Positions 17,749 through 26,101 of a stretch of 42,257 bases of DNA are shown here, piece by piece. The notes under the pieces are model-generated. The model worked only from the letters and a program-made list of their open reading frames with translations, was not told where the DNA came from and ran no database searches. Source of the stretch: Desulfonema limicola (lineage in GTDB: Bacteria; Desulfobacterota; Desulfobacteria; Desulfobacterales; RPRI01); NCBI GenBank assembly GCA_020723255.1, contig DYJH01000009.1, positions 1 to 42,257 of the forward strand, in the 5' to 3' direction. Within the stretch, counting starts at the first letter, position 1. Each line of letters opens with the position of its first letter. Both the position numbers and the translations under genes were made by a program.

Positions 17749-19092
17749 ATGCAAAAAAACGCACGTTCTATAAGGCGTGGCGGAATTCCCAGGAAAGCTA
17801 TGAAAATTCCTGACTTCTCGTCAATTCAGTCTGAAAGCATACAATCCGAGCAGAATGAGATTGATGAGCCTCCGTCCCCGCCTCTTTCTTTAAATAGTTT
17901 TTCAGACCCCGTTCAATCAGGAGAACTGCTTCCTGTCCGTCCTGTTAAACGCCCGCCGTCACGTATTTTAAGAAAACAATTTATTTTTCGTGCAAGTCCT
18001 GCCGAATGGAACGACTGGCAGTGGCAACTAAGAAACCGCGTCCAAAGCTTTGATACTCTGTCGACAATCCTGACGCTTTCCCAGGAAGAGACAGATGCCG
18101 TTAAAACAAACGGTGAAGCTTTGCCTCTTGCTATTACTCCTTATTATGCAAGTCTTCTTGACAAGACAAATCCCATGCATCCTCTGCGCCGTGCCGTGGT
18201 TCCTGTTAGAGCTGAACTCTGCCGGTCTTTCGGAGAATCCGAAGATCCTCTTGGAGAGGATGCCGACAGTCCAGTTCCCGGTCTCGTACATCGTTATCCT
18301 GACCGTGTATTATTTCTGGTTACCGACTTTTGCTCCACCTACTGCCGTTACTGCACCAGGTCAAGGATGGTGGGCCGGTCGTCTGCGATGCATGGAGGCG
18401 CTTCAAACTGGGAAAAGGCGCTTGGTTATATTGAAGCTAATACAAGCATAAGAGATGTGTTGCTTTCCGGAGGAGACCCCCTTACCCTTAACGATGATTC
18501 TCTGGAATGGCTTCTTTCCAGGCTTTGCCGTATATCGCATCTTGAATTTGTTCGCATCGGGACAAAAGCGCCTGTAGTTTTGCCTCAGCGAATTACTCCC
18601 AGATTAGCCAGGTTGCTCAAGCGATATCACCCTTTATGGATAAACATTCATTTCATGCACCCTGAGGAAGTTACACCTGAAACCAGCACTGCATGCACAA
18701 GGCTTGCGGATGCAGGAATACCGCTTGGAAGCCAGACGGTTCTTCTTAAAGGGATAAATGACGATGTGGATACCATGAAAGAACTTTACCACAGGCTTCT
18801 AAAAATCAGGGTGCGCCCTTATTACCTTTATCAGTGCGACCCTATTGCCGGTTCCGGACACTTCAGGACTCCTGTTGAAAAAGGGCTTGAAATCATAAAA
18901 GGCTTAAGAGGGCATACCTCCGGTCTGGCTGTACCAAATTATGTAATTGACGCACCCGGCGGCGGCGGCAAAATCCCTCTTTTGCCGGAGTATTTTTTAG
19001 GACGATACGGTGACAATATTCTTTTGAAAAATTATGAAGAACTTATTTTCCGTTATCCTGATACATCCTTAAAAAGGCGCTTTGAGGAATAA
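17749..19092 (+). CDS. kamA: KamA-family lysine 2,3-aminomutase (radical SAM)
   Basis: AAGGAG at 17736-17741 precedes ATG 17749. The 447-residue protein has an N-terminal extension of about 65 polar residues, then the family helices and DSPVPGLVHRYPDRVLFLV. The radical-SAM cluster is C195, C199 and C202 in CSTYCRYC, followed by SGGDPL. The PLP lysine is K408 in DAPGGGGK. D364 (YQCD) and D401 match in kind and spacing the two aspartates that bind the lysine side-chain ammonium in the Clostridium enzyme (293 and 330, with the PLP lysine at 337). Conversion of L-lysine to L-beta-lysine is therefore well supported. No standard ablB acetyltransferase follows. Instead there are two ATP-grasp ligases, a GNAT and an Mpl-type ligase. 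EpmB-like EF-P modification is less likely because of the length and the conserved aspartates. Confidence 0.9.
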   Translation: MQKNARSIRRGGIPRKAMKIPDFSSIQSESIQSEQNEIDEPPSPPLSLNSFSDPVQSGELLPVRPVKRPPSRILRKQFIFRASPAEWNDWQWQLRNRVQSFDTLSTILTLSQEETDAVKTNGEALPLAITPYYASLLDKTNPMHPLRRAVVPVRAELCRSFGESEDPLGEDADSPVPGLVHRYPDRVLFLVTDFCSTYCRYCTRSRMVGRSSAMHGGASNWEKALGYIEANTSIRDVLLSGGDPLTLNDDSLEWLLSRLCRISHLEFVRIGTKAPVVLPQRITPRLARLLKRYHPLWINIHFMHPEEVTPETSTACTRLADAGIPLGSQTVLLKGINDDVDTMKELYHRLLKIRVRPYYLYQCDPIAGSGHFRTPVEKGLEIIKGLRGHTSGLAVPNYVIDAPGGGGKIPLLPEYFLGRYGDNILLKNYEELIFRYPDTSLKRRFEE

Positions 19093-19100
19093 GTGTTTTA

Positions 19101-20105
19101 ATGGTTGTAGGCATTACATACGATCTTCGCAGTGAATATATTGCCATGGGTTTTAGTGAGGAAGAAGCTGCTGAGTTCGACAGTGAAGAGACAATAGACG
19201 CAATCGAAAAAGCCCTATCTGATCTTGGCTATAAAACCGAAAGGATAGGGCACATTAAAAACCTTGTTAAATGTCTTTCCGAAGGCAGAAGATGGGATAT
19301 TGTTTTTAATATAGCCGAGGGTTGTTTCGGAGCAGGAAGAGAAGCACAGATTCCGGCAATTTTGGACGCATTTCAAATTGCATACACTTTTTCCGATCCG
19401 TTAGTTTTGAGCCTGACACTTAACAAGGCCATTACAAAGCACATTATACAAAATCTTGGAATAGCGACTCCGGATTTTGCCGTTGTAGAAAAATTAGCAG
19501 ACATCGACCCCATTTCCCTTCCTTTTCCCCTGTTTGCAAAACCTGTTGCTGAAGGAACAGGCAAAGGAATAAGCGCTGCTTCAAAGGCAATCAATAAAGA
19601 TGATCTGTATAAAGTATGCAATAACCTTCTTGCAAAGTTTAAACAGCCTGTGCTGGTTGAAACTTACCTTCCCGGACGCGAATTTACAGTCGGAATCATC
19701 GGATCAGGGGAGAAAGCAAAAATTGCCGGAGTTATTGAAGTCCTTCTTAATAAAAACGCCGAAGGAGATTCATATTCCTATGTAAACAAGAAAAAATATG
19801 AAGAACTTGTAACTTATAAGCTGGCAGATGATTCTATGGCCTTTAATGCGGCAAAAGTTGCTCTTGACGCATGGATCGGCCTGAAATGCCTTGATGCAGG
19901 AAGAATAGATATAAGATCGGATATTAACGGGCATCCCAATTTCATAGAAGTTAATCCTCTTGCAGGGCTTCATCCGGTTCATTCGGATCTTCCCATCTTA
20001 TGCAGGTTATCCGGTATAAGTTATAAAGAGCTTATTGATGAAATAATGAAATCAGCATTAAGCAGACCAAAGATTTCAAATTTCAAATTTCAAATTTCAA
20101 ATTAG
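19101..20105 (+). CDS. D-Ala-D-Ala-ligase-like ATP-grasp enzyme 1
   Basis: Starting eight bases after kamA, this 334-residue protein has the ATP-grasp layout of the Ddl family. It has an N-terminal Rossmann-like domain (MVVGITYDLRSEYIAMG), PLFAKPVAEGTGKGI near residue 145 for the ATP lid, VETYLPGREFTVGIIG near residue 187, and the metal-binding end DIRSDINGHPNFIEVNPLAG near residue 272. The N-terminal HGxxGEDG block of true Ddl is replaced by FNIAEGCFGAGREAQIP. It therefore probably joins a different pair of amino acids or peptides. The last residues (KISNFKFQISN) come from a DNA tandem repeat and are not part of the fold. Given kamA next door, beta-lysine is an attractive substrate, but this is only inferred. 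Confidence 0.8.
   Translation: MVVGITYDLRSEYIAMGFSEEEAAEFDSEETIDAIEKALSDLGYKTERIGHIKNLVKCLSEGRRWDIVFNIAEGCFGAGREAQIPAILDAFQIAYTFSDPLVLSLTLNKAITKHIIQNLGIATPDFAVVEKLADIDPISLPFPLFAKPVAEGTGKGISAASKAINKDDLYKVCNNLLAKFKQPVLVETYLPGREFTVGIIGSGEKAKIAGVIEVLLNKNAEGDSYSYVNKKKYEELVTYKLADDSMAFNAAKVALDAWIGLKCLDAGRIDIRSDINGHPNFIEVNPLAGLHPVHSDLPILCRLSGISYKELIDEIMKSALSRPKISNFKFQISN
20073..20103 (+). repeat. ATTTCAA heptamer tandem repeat at a gene end
   Basis: ATTTCAA occurs four times without interruption at 20073-20100, followed by ATT. It encodes the last residues of the ATP-grasp protein up to its TAG stop at 20103-20105. It appears to be an inserted or slipped simple repeat that replaced the original C-terminus. 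Confidence 0.9.
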
Positions 20106-20116
20106 CGTGATATCTT

Positions 20117-21097
20117 ATGAAAAAAAAAGTCGGTATCCTCCATGCCGACATACCGGATAAAGCAAACGAAGACGAGAAGGATGCTCTTGTCCAGCTTGAA
20201 GCCGTTTCAAAAGCGCTGGCACAGCTTGGATTTGACCCTGTTTCCGTTAAGTTCGGATTAAATATGGAAGCTGCCGGCAAATTCCTTCAAAAACTCAAGC
20301 CCGCCTTTGTATTTAATCTTGTTGAATCCGTAAATGCCTGCGGCAGCCTGATTCATCTTGCCCCTTCATTTTTGGACTATCTTAAAATTCCTTATACCGG
20401 ATCTAAAACGCAGGCTATGTTTTTGACCTCAAACAAGCTTTTGGCAAAAGAGTTTCTTGCAGCACATAGTATAGAAACTCCCAAAGCCTATACCATTTCT
20501 TCCTTAACAAAAGAAACCGCTGTTGAAGGCTGCTATATAATAAAATCTGTATGGGAACATGCCTCAATAGGAATGAACCAGGATTCGGTCGTTTACGCTA
20601 AAAGAGCTTCCGAACTTTTGGCAAAGCTTGAAAAAACCCAAAACATCATAAGCGGAGAATTTTTTTGTGAAGAATATATAGACGGACGCGAATTTAACCT
20701 TGCATTGCTTTCAGAGCCAAAGGGAGCTGAAGTTCTTCCGCCTGCAGAAATTCTTTTTGCAGATTACCCCGACGATAAACATAAAATAGTGGATTATAGC
20801 GCAAAATGGAAGACAGACTCATTCGAATATTTTAATACCAAAAGAACTTTTGATTTTTCATCTGATGATCGGGATCTGATTGAATCTCTTAAATTGATTT
20901 CAAAAGAGTGCTGGGATCAGTTTGACCTTAAAGGGTATGCCAGAGTAGATTTTAGAGTCGACAAATCCGGCAGAATATGGGTTCTTGAAATAAACGCCAA
21001 TCCTTGTATTTCGCCTGATAGCGGATTTATAGCCGCATCAGCTATGATAGGACTCGGCTTCACAGATGTTGTCAAAAGAATAATTGAAGACATATAA
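20117..21097 (+). CDS. D-Ala-D-Ala-ligase-like ATP-grasp enzyme 2
   Basis: This 326-residue ATP-grasp protein starts 11 bases after its paralogue. The two are clearly different sequences and not a recent duplication. It opens KKKVGILHADIPDKANEDE. It has FNLVESVNACGSLIHLAP where Ddl has its HG/GEDG block, and YLKIPYTGSKTQAMFLTSNK as in Ddl. EEYIDGREFNLALL is the strand before the acidic cluster, and DFRVDKSGRIWVLEINANPC near residue 278 holds the metal ligands. A ligase of the Ddl superfamily that forms an amide between an acyl-phosphate and an amine is certain in class. The substrates are unknown. Two such ligases in a row suggest two successive couplings, or a heteromeric enzyme. Confidence 0.8.
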   Translation: MKKKVGILHADIPDKANEDEKDALVQLEAVSKALAQLGFDPVSVKFGLNMEAAGKFLQKLKPAFVFNLVESVNACGSLIHLAPSFLDYLKIPYTGSKTQAMFLTSNKLLAKEFLAAHSIETPKAYTISSLTKETAVEGCYIIKSVWEHASIGMNQDSVVYAKRASELLAKLEKTQNIISGEFFCEEYIDGREFNLALLSEPKGAEVLPPAEILFADYPDDKHKIVDYSAKWKTDSFEYFNTKRTFDFSSDDRDLIESLKLISKECWDQFDLKGYARVDFRVDKSGRIWVLEINANPCISPDSGFIAASAMIGLGFTDVVKRIIEDI

Positions 21098-21123
21098 TTA
21101 TTTTGTTACATGGAGATTACGAT

Positions 21124-21636
21124 TTGGCAGGCAACAACAACTTTTCAGATATATATAATTTAACTTTTCGCAAAGCCCCTTTAGAAGATGACCCCGAAAA
21201 AGTAGGTGAATTAGTCCAAAAAACGGGGTTTTTTTCGGATAGCGAGATTGAAATTGCAAAAGAGCTTGTAAGAGAAAGACTATTAAGAGGAATTCAAAGC
21301 GGGTATTATTTTATTTTTGTAGAAAACAAAAAACAACTTATAGGTTATACCTGCTTTGGTCCTGTCGCCGGCGCCCAATCAAGCTTTGATCTTTACTGGA
21401 TTGTTATTGATAACAGCTTTCAGGGATATGGTATAGGTAAACTTCTTAATACAATGACTGAAAATATTATCAGTGAAATGGGGGGATCAAGGATTTATGC
21501 CGAAACATCCTCAAGGCCGCAGTATGAACCGACCCGGGCTTTTTACCGAAATGCAGGATATAATGAGGCTGCACATCTGGAGGATTTTTACGCTCCTTCC
21601 GATGGAAAGATAATTTTTGTTAAAAGGATTATTTAA
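21124..21636 (+). CDS. GNAT-family N-acetyltransferase
   Basis: The frame is open from TTG 21103, but GGAG at 21112-21115 fits a start at TTG 21124, giving 170 residues. The acetyl-CoA-binding motif A is DLYWIVIDNSFQGYGIGKLL (Q/RxxGxG/A form) near residue 100, followed by IYAETSSRPQYEPTRAFYRNAGY, the usual motif B and C-terminal strands. In organisms that make N-acetyl-beta-lysine the acetyltransferase AblB sits next to the aminomutase. This protein is shorter and is separated by two ligases, so a direct AblB role is possible but not shown. Its stop lies one base before the TTG start of the mpl-like gene. Confidence 0.8.
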   Translation: MAGNNNFSDIYNLTFRKAPLEDDPEKVGELVQKTGFFSDSEIEIAKELVRERLLRGIQSGYYFIFVENKKQLIGYTCFGPVAGAQSSFDLYWIVIDNSFQGYGIGKLLNTMTENIISEMGGSRIYAETSSRPQYEPTRAFYRNAGYNEAAHLEDFYAPSDGKIIFVKRII

Positions 21637-21637
21637 A

Positions 21638-23173
21638 TTGCCGGATTTGAATAAAAACACAATTCCCGAAAACATAAAAAAAATACATTTGATTGCTGTG
21701 TGCGGTACCGGAATGGGGGCGCTTGCCTGCATGCTGAAAGAACTGGGCTATGAAGTAACCGGATCTGACGAGAAGATATATCCTCCTATGAGCGATTTTC
21801 TTGCAGCAAAAGGGATTGCTCTTAAGCAAGGATTCAGCGCTGATAATCTTTCTTACAATCCTGATCTTGTGGTAGTAGGAAATGCAGTAAGAAAAGATAA
21901 TCCCGAAGCGATTAGGACGGCCGAAATGGGCGTTTATTACTGTTCCATGCCCCAGGCCCTGAACCGGTTTGCAGCAGACGGCAAAAATTGCCTTATGGTT
22001 ACCGGAACCCACGGCAAAACGACAACAACTTCCATACTGGCATGGATGCTTTACAAAGCAGGTTTTGACCCATCCTTTATGATAGGAGGCATTGCTAAAA
22101 ATTTCGACAGTAACTACAGGATCGGGAAAGGGAAGTACTTTGTTGTCGAAGGCGATGAATATGATACCGCTTTTTTCGATAAAGGGCCTAAGTTTCTTCA
22201 TTTTGACCCGTTAATAGCAATTCTTACAAGCATTGAATTCGATCATGCAGATATATTCAGGGATCTTGACCATGTGAAAAAAGCATTCGGAAAGATGATA
22301 GAAAAAATATCTCCTAAAAGCAGTCTTATAGCATTTGACGGGGATATAAACATCGAATCTCTCATCAAAAGCGGCAGTTTTTCTAAATCCCCCCAACCCC
22401 CCTTTATTAAAGGGGGGCCTGGAGTATCCCCCCTTATCAAAGGGGAGCTTGAAATACCCCCCTTTATCAAAGGGGGACAAAGGGGGATTTGCAAAATAGA
22501 AAGGTATGGCAAAAACAGCAGTTCAGATTGGAAGCTTGGCTCATTTAAGATTGAACCGCCCTGGATATTTTTTGAAGTGGTGAAAAAGGGGAAGGCTTTC
22601 GGTTCATTTAAAACAAAACTTGTAGGCGAACATAATTTACAAAATGCCCTTTCGGTTATTGCCGCTGCCGATAATCTTGGGATTCCATTTGATAAGATTT
22701 ATGAAGCTCTTGAAACATTTGAGGGAGTAAAAAGAAGGCAGGAAGTACGCGGCGAAAGAAAAGGCATTACCGTAATGGATGATTTTGCTCATCATCCCAC
22801 CGCTGTGAAAGAAACAGTAAAAGCTTTAAAACCTTTTTATAATCACGGGAGGATAATTGCTGTATTTGAGCCGAGAACAAATTCAAGCATGCGAAAGGTT
22901 TTTCAGTATGTATATCCCCTGTCATTTAACGATGCAGATATCGTTTGCATAAGTAAACCACCGCTTCTCGAAAAGATACCATTTGATGAAAGATTTTCTT
23001 CCGAAAAACTGGTAGATGATCTTAAGACAAAGGGGAAGGATGCCTATTTTTTCAACAACACACAAGCCATAATTGATTTTCTTGTTAATACTGCAAAATC
23101 AGGCGATCTTATACTGATCATGTCAAACGGAGGTTTTGAAAATATCCACGAAAGGCTTCTTGCCGCACTTTAA
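21638..23173 (+). CDS. mpl: Mpl-type UDP-N-acetylmuramate:tripeptide ligase with in-frame repeat insertion
   Basis: The start is TTG 21638 with AAAAGGA at 21621-21627, just after the GNAT stop. The 511-residue protein has the three Mur-ligase domains: GTGMGALACML (UDP-binding), GTHGKTTTTS at about 123-132 (ATP loop) and DDFAHHPTAVKETVKAL near residue 380 (third domain). DDFAHHPTA and the overall order are those of Mpl, which joins L-Ala-D-Glu-mDAP recycled from murein to UDP-MurNAc, and not of MurC. The protein is about 50 residues longer than usual. Much of the excess is the repeat-encoded segment at residues 250-285 in the central domain. Its place at the end of the kamA/ATP-grasp/GNAT cluster hints at a link to muropeptides. 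Confidence 0.85.
   Translation: MPDLNKNTIPENIKKIHLIAVCGTGMGALACMLKELGYEVTGSDEKIYPPMSDFLAAKGIALKQGFSADNLSYNPDLVVVGNAVRKDNPEAIRTAEMGVYYCSMPQALNRFAADGKNCLMVTGTHGKTTTTSILAWMLYKAGFDPSFMIGGIAKNFDSNYRIGKGKYFVVEGDEYDTAFFDKGPKFLHFDPLIAILTSIEFDHADIFRDLDHVKKAFGKMIEKISPKSSLIAFDGDINIESLIKSGSFSKSPQPPFIKGGPGVSPLIKGELEIPPFIKGGQRGICKIERYGKNSSSDWKLGSFKIEPPWIFFEVVKKGKAFGSFKTKLVGEHNLQNALSVIAAADNLGIPFDKIYEALETFEGVKRRQEVRGERKGITVMDDFAHHPTAVKETVKALKPFYNHGRIIAVFEPRTNSSMRKVFQYVYPLSFNDADIVCISKPPLLEKIPFDERFSSEKLVDDLKTKGKDAYFFNNTQAIIDFLVNTAKSGDLILIMSNGGFENIHERLLAAL
22386..22490 (+). repeat. Composite palindromic repeat inserted in frame in mpl
   Basis: Three palindromes of the form CCCCCCTTTATCAAAGGGGG lie at 22397-22417, 22428-22445 and 22457-22475. 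The whole block is bounded by AAATCCCCC at 22386-22394 and its inverse GGGGGATTT at 22482-22490. It encodes proline- and glycine-rich PPFIKGG-like peptides without breaking the reading frame. The length and the inverted ends suggest a mobile, non-autonomous small repeat. Confidence 0.9.
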
Positions 23174-23202
23174 TATAAAGAACGCTATGCTATATACATT
23201 AT

Positions 23203-24423
23203 TCATAAATCTGTTGTCGAGCTTGGGTTAACATCTGTATCTGCAACAGGCAGATATATGTTGAATGTTGTTCCTTTATTAATTTTACTTGATACGTCTA
23301 TGAATCCGTTATGCTGTTTAATTATGCCATAAACCGTAGAAAGCCCCAATCCGGTTCCCTTTTCAAAATCTTTGGTTGTATAAAAAGGCTCAAATATATT
23401 TTCTAAAACGTTGCTGTCCATGCCGCATCCATTATCGCTTACAACAAGTTTTACGTACTTTCCATGCCTTATTCCATCAATTTGTTCAATATTATTATCT
23501 TTTATTGAAACGTTGGCGGTTTCAATGGTCAGGATACCTCCAACGGGCATGGCATCTCTTGCATTTACCGCAAAATTAAGCAAGACTTGCTCTATCTGAC
23601 TCTGATCGGCCATAATATCTTTAATAGCTGTCGCAGGCTTCAATTCAAGTACTATATTTTCTCCGATAATTCGCTTTAATATCTTTTCCATATTGCTGAC
23701 TATATCGTTTATGTTTATATTCTCTATTGTTAGCAACTGCTTGCGGCTGAAAGCAAGCAACTGATTTATAAGAAATGCAGCTTTTTCGCCCAGCCCTAAG
23801 ACAAGCTCAATACGCTCTCTCGAAGGATGATCTTTCGGGATTTCCAGAAGCGCCAGTTCGCTGAAGCCCAAAATGCCACATAGCAGGTTATTGAAACGGT
23901 GAGCCATACCGCCTGCCAACCGGTCAATAGATTCCATCTTCTGCATATGAAGTTTATTTCCATTCGTTTTAGCCTGTATGCACATATTCTTCATTTCTAC
24001 CCGCTCTTTGACATCTTCTCCCAAACTCAAAATTCCGGTTATTTTGCCAAGCTCGTCTCTCAGCAGTATGGCATTCCATTCTATGGCTCTTCTTTCGCCT
24101 TTTTTGTTCAAAATAATATCATAAAATTTTATTGTTTCGTCGTGATCTTTTTGGTTAGTTATTAATTTATTCAAAAAATTCTTAACCTTACTCTGCATAT
24201 CTTCCGGAACAAAAAGATCAATAATATTTTTTCCGATAATTTCTTCCTCTTCATATCCAACAGTTTCGCAGGCCTTCCTGTTGATAAGAACCACTTCCTT
24301 ATTAAGGTTTATTACTACAAGCAATACTCCTAATATATCGAGGTGGTTCTGTGCTGCTTTCTTCACGCGCATCAGCGCCGATTCAGCAAGCTTATAATAT
24401 CTTTTCCAATATTGATAATACAT
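23203..24423 (-). CDS. Soluble PAS-domain sensor histidine kinase
   Basis: This 406-residue protein has no membrane segment. A PAS/PAC sensor domain covers about residues 22-143 (VLLVVINLNKEVVLINRKAC; GILSLGEDVKERVEMK). The phospho-acceptor is H175 in GGMAHRFNNLL, a variant of the common AHDFNN H-box. The ATPase domain follows with NFAVNARDAM (N box), VSDNGCGM, FEPFYTTK and GTGLGLSTVYG. No receiver domain or partner regulator is adjacent. The gene converges on mpl with a 29-base gap and is alone on its strand. The signal it senses is unknown. Confidence 0.92.
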   Translation of the reverse strand: MYYQYWKRYYKLAESALMRVKKAAQNHLDILGVLLVVINLNKEVVLINRKACETVGYEEEEIIGKNIIDLFVPEDMQSKVKNFLNKLITNQKDHDETIKFYDIILNKKGERRAIEWNAILLRDELGKITGILSLGEDVKERVEMKNMCIQAKTNGNKLHMQKMESIDRLAGGMAHRFNNLLCGILGFSELALLEIPKDHPSRERIELVLGLGEKAAFLINQLLAFSRKQLLTIENININDIVSNMEKILKRIIGENIVLELKPATAIKDIMADQSQIEQVLLNFAVNARDAMPVGGILTIETANVSIKDNNIEQIDGIRHGKYVKLVVSDNGCGMDSNVLENIFEPFYTTKDFEKGTGLGLSTVYGIIKQHNGFIDVSSKINKGTTFNIYLPVADTDVNPSSTTDL

Positions 24424-24842
24424 GATGAGTCTTTGTGGTTAGGTCTTCTCTTTATCTTCTTCTTGCCATGTTCCCGATCGTATGCGTTGAGGAATTGAGA
24501 TCTCGGTGAAGACAATACCGGGCTCTCACTGAACTTTAGAGTCTGGGATAAGGGATGATAGGTGGCATTGCATAAGCAGAGCAAGTCTGATATCGGTAGC
24601 AATCAGAAGGATGAAGTTCTTACAAGTCACAGAATTAACAAAATAGATACTGAAAGCAAGGAGGAGAACCGCACTAGGGAACTGGCTATTTTCTTAATCA
24701 ACTTAGTTAATTGAATAATAAAATTTATTATTTTTAATTGACAAGGAGATTAAAGGAATTGCGGATGATCTTAAAGAGTAAAAGGCAAGAACTCTATCTA
24801 TTTGTTTTCCGTAGATCTTTCGTCGAAAACATTCCACCGCTT
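24424..24842. other. Gene-free stretch with AT-rich palindrome
   Basis: About 420 bases separate the histidine kinase start from the end of the coiled-coil gene. No convincing gene was found. A minus-strand frame (24372-24602) overlaps the kinase start and has no recognisable similarity. A nearly perfect AT palindrome, AATAATAAA-A-TTTATTATT, occupies 24714-24732. The minus-strand sequence just upstream of 24423 should contain the kinase promoter, but no clear boxes can be named. Confidence 0.4.
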
Positions 24843-25601
24843 CTATACCGGCATCTTACTCAAGTTTGCTATTGAGTTCACCATTTTTTGTATTATATCT
24901 TCCCGCTCTTTCAGTTGGCGTTCCTTTTCGGCTATGTATTTTTCAAACTGCTGTTTTTTTTGAATAAGATCCGATTCAAATTTTGCCATTTCATCTTTTA
25001 ACTTATCTTGTGCCAATTGTTTCTCACGCTCAAAATTGTATAAATATTCTTCTCGTTCCCTGATTCGCTTTTTATTTTCTTCAGCTTGCAAATCTTTCAT
25101 CAGATCGGTGTGGTCTTTTTTCTCTTTATCCAGCTTGAGGCGTGTTTCAAGCACTTCTTCTTCCAGCTTTGCTTTCAATTCTTTTATCTCAACTTCAAAA
25201 GCCAATTTTTTTTGATTATGTGCCTCGATTAAGGAAACCAATGTAAAAGCAGATTTCTCTATATCATATGCTTCCTTCAATTCATTATTTTTAATGCGAA
25301 TTGCTTCCGCTACTTTCTGATTTTTATCAACTTCAGTTTCAAGTTTCTCACATATTGATGACAGCAATTTCCCAATTTCATTTTTTAAAGCATTAATATC
25401 CGACACAACTTTTTGTGGAGTCAAGGCATCTGCTACGGATGCAACCTCTTGAATTTTTTTTTCTTCTATTTTCTTTTCTCTATTCAATTCAGCGTCTGCT
25501 TTTTCTTCTAATTTTCCTATAACTTTATTAAAAGCTTCAAGCATTTCCTTTTTAGTACTTGACAAAGATATTTTAGGAATTTCTGTTTTGCTTTTTGACA
25601 T
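24843..25601 (-). CDS. Hypothetical coiled-coil protein
   Basis: This 252-residue protein is highly charged, with long alternating Lys/Glu heptads from about residue 20 to 240. These include KLAFEVEIKELKAKLEEEVL and KQLAQDKLKDEMAKFESDL-like stretches, which predict an extended coiled coil. It has no signal peptide, membrane segment or enzymatic motif. A strong ribosome binding site, AGGAGG, lies just before the start on the minus strand, which supports real expression. No family name can be given. Scaffold or filament-type functions are possible, but neighbouring genes do not point to any. Confidence 0.7.
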   Translation of the reverse strand: MSKSKTEIPKISLSSTKKEMLEAFNKVIGKLEEKADAELNREKKIEEKKIQEVASVADALTPQKVVSDINALKNEIGKLLSSICEKLETEVDKNQKVAEAIRIKNNELKEAYDIEKSAFTLVSLIEAHNQKKLAFEVEIKELKAKLEEEVLETRLKLDKEKKDHTDLMKDLQAEENKKRIREREEYLYNFEREKQLAQDKLKDEMAKFESDLIQKKQQFEKYIAEKERQLKEREDIIQKMVNSIANLSKMPV

Positions 25602-26101
25602 AATATGTTCCCTCCTGTCAGAATATAACCATTTGATTTATTGCGAGTAATTTTTTAAGAATCGGGATATTTCCTCCAGGTTATTAATCATCCGATATTG
25701 CTGGTTAAAAATCCCGAAGAAAGGAAATATCTGAAAACAAGAAAGCCCCCTCCTGAAATAGAAAAAATAAAGCTTATAAAACAGAAGGTATTAACAATAA
25801 TGGTTGGGAGTCTAAATTACAAAATGCTTAAAAGCAAGATATTTTTTTAGCTGTGTGGCGAACAGCTTGGAACGCAAGTCAGCTATAGGATATGTAGAAA
25901 CCGTACGGATTAAGTACAATAATATATAATAATTTACGTATATTTGACAAACTTGACATGCAATACGATTTCTGCAATACTTTAATTCGTCAAAAATAAT
26001 CTTTTATTCATTTTATCAAGCCGTTTTTTAGGAATATTTTTGTTTCGCAAATAACCCGGTCGTTTTGAGTTTTAGCCTAAACTTATTCATGGAGACACCA
26101 T
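25602..26101. other. Divergent intergenic region between coiled-coil gene and asmA-like gene
   Basis: This 500-base region should hold promoters for both flanking genes. A 10-bp inverted repeat, GATATTTCCT (25666-25675) with AGGAAATATC (25722-25731), encloses 46 bases. Two overlapping TTGACA hexamers lie at 25944-25949 and 25953-25958, with weak -10 candidates about 17 bases on. The asmA-like gene has GGAG at 26091-26094. No coding frame of note was found. Confidence 0.45.

Noticed and set aside
19101-21097. Annotation of both ATP-grasp genes as housekeeping ddl
   Set aside because: Both lack the N-terminal HG/GEDG block of D-Ala-D-Ala ligases and lie with kamA and a GNAT, not with the mur-fts cluster.
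22397-22476. CRISPR-like array of three palindromes
   Set aside because: The repeats are 18-21 bases with gaps of about 10 bases, lie inside a coding gene, and have no spacer-sized unique segments or cas genes.
22211-22512. Two minus-strand frames rich in PFDKGG/PLIKGG
   Set aside because: They are readings of the palindromic repeats and the antisense of mpl, with no ribosome binding site or independent similarity.
24372-24602. Minus-strand frame of 76 codons overlapping the histidine kinase start
   Set aside because: No similarity recognised, no good ribosome binding site and overlap with a clear gene; may be noise or an old remnant.
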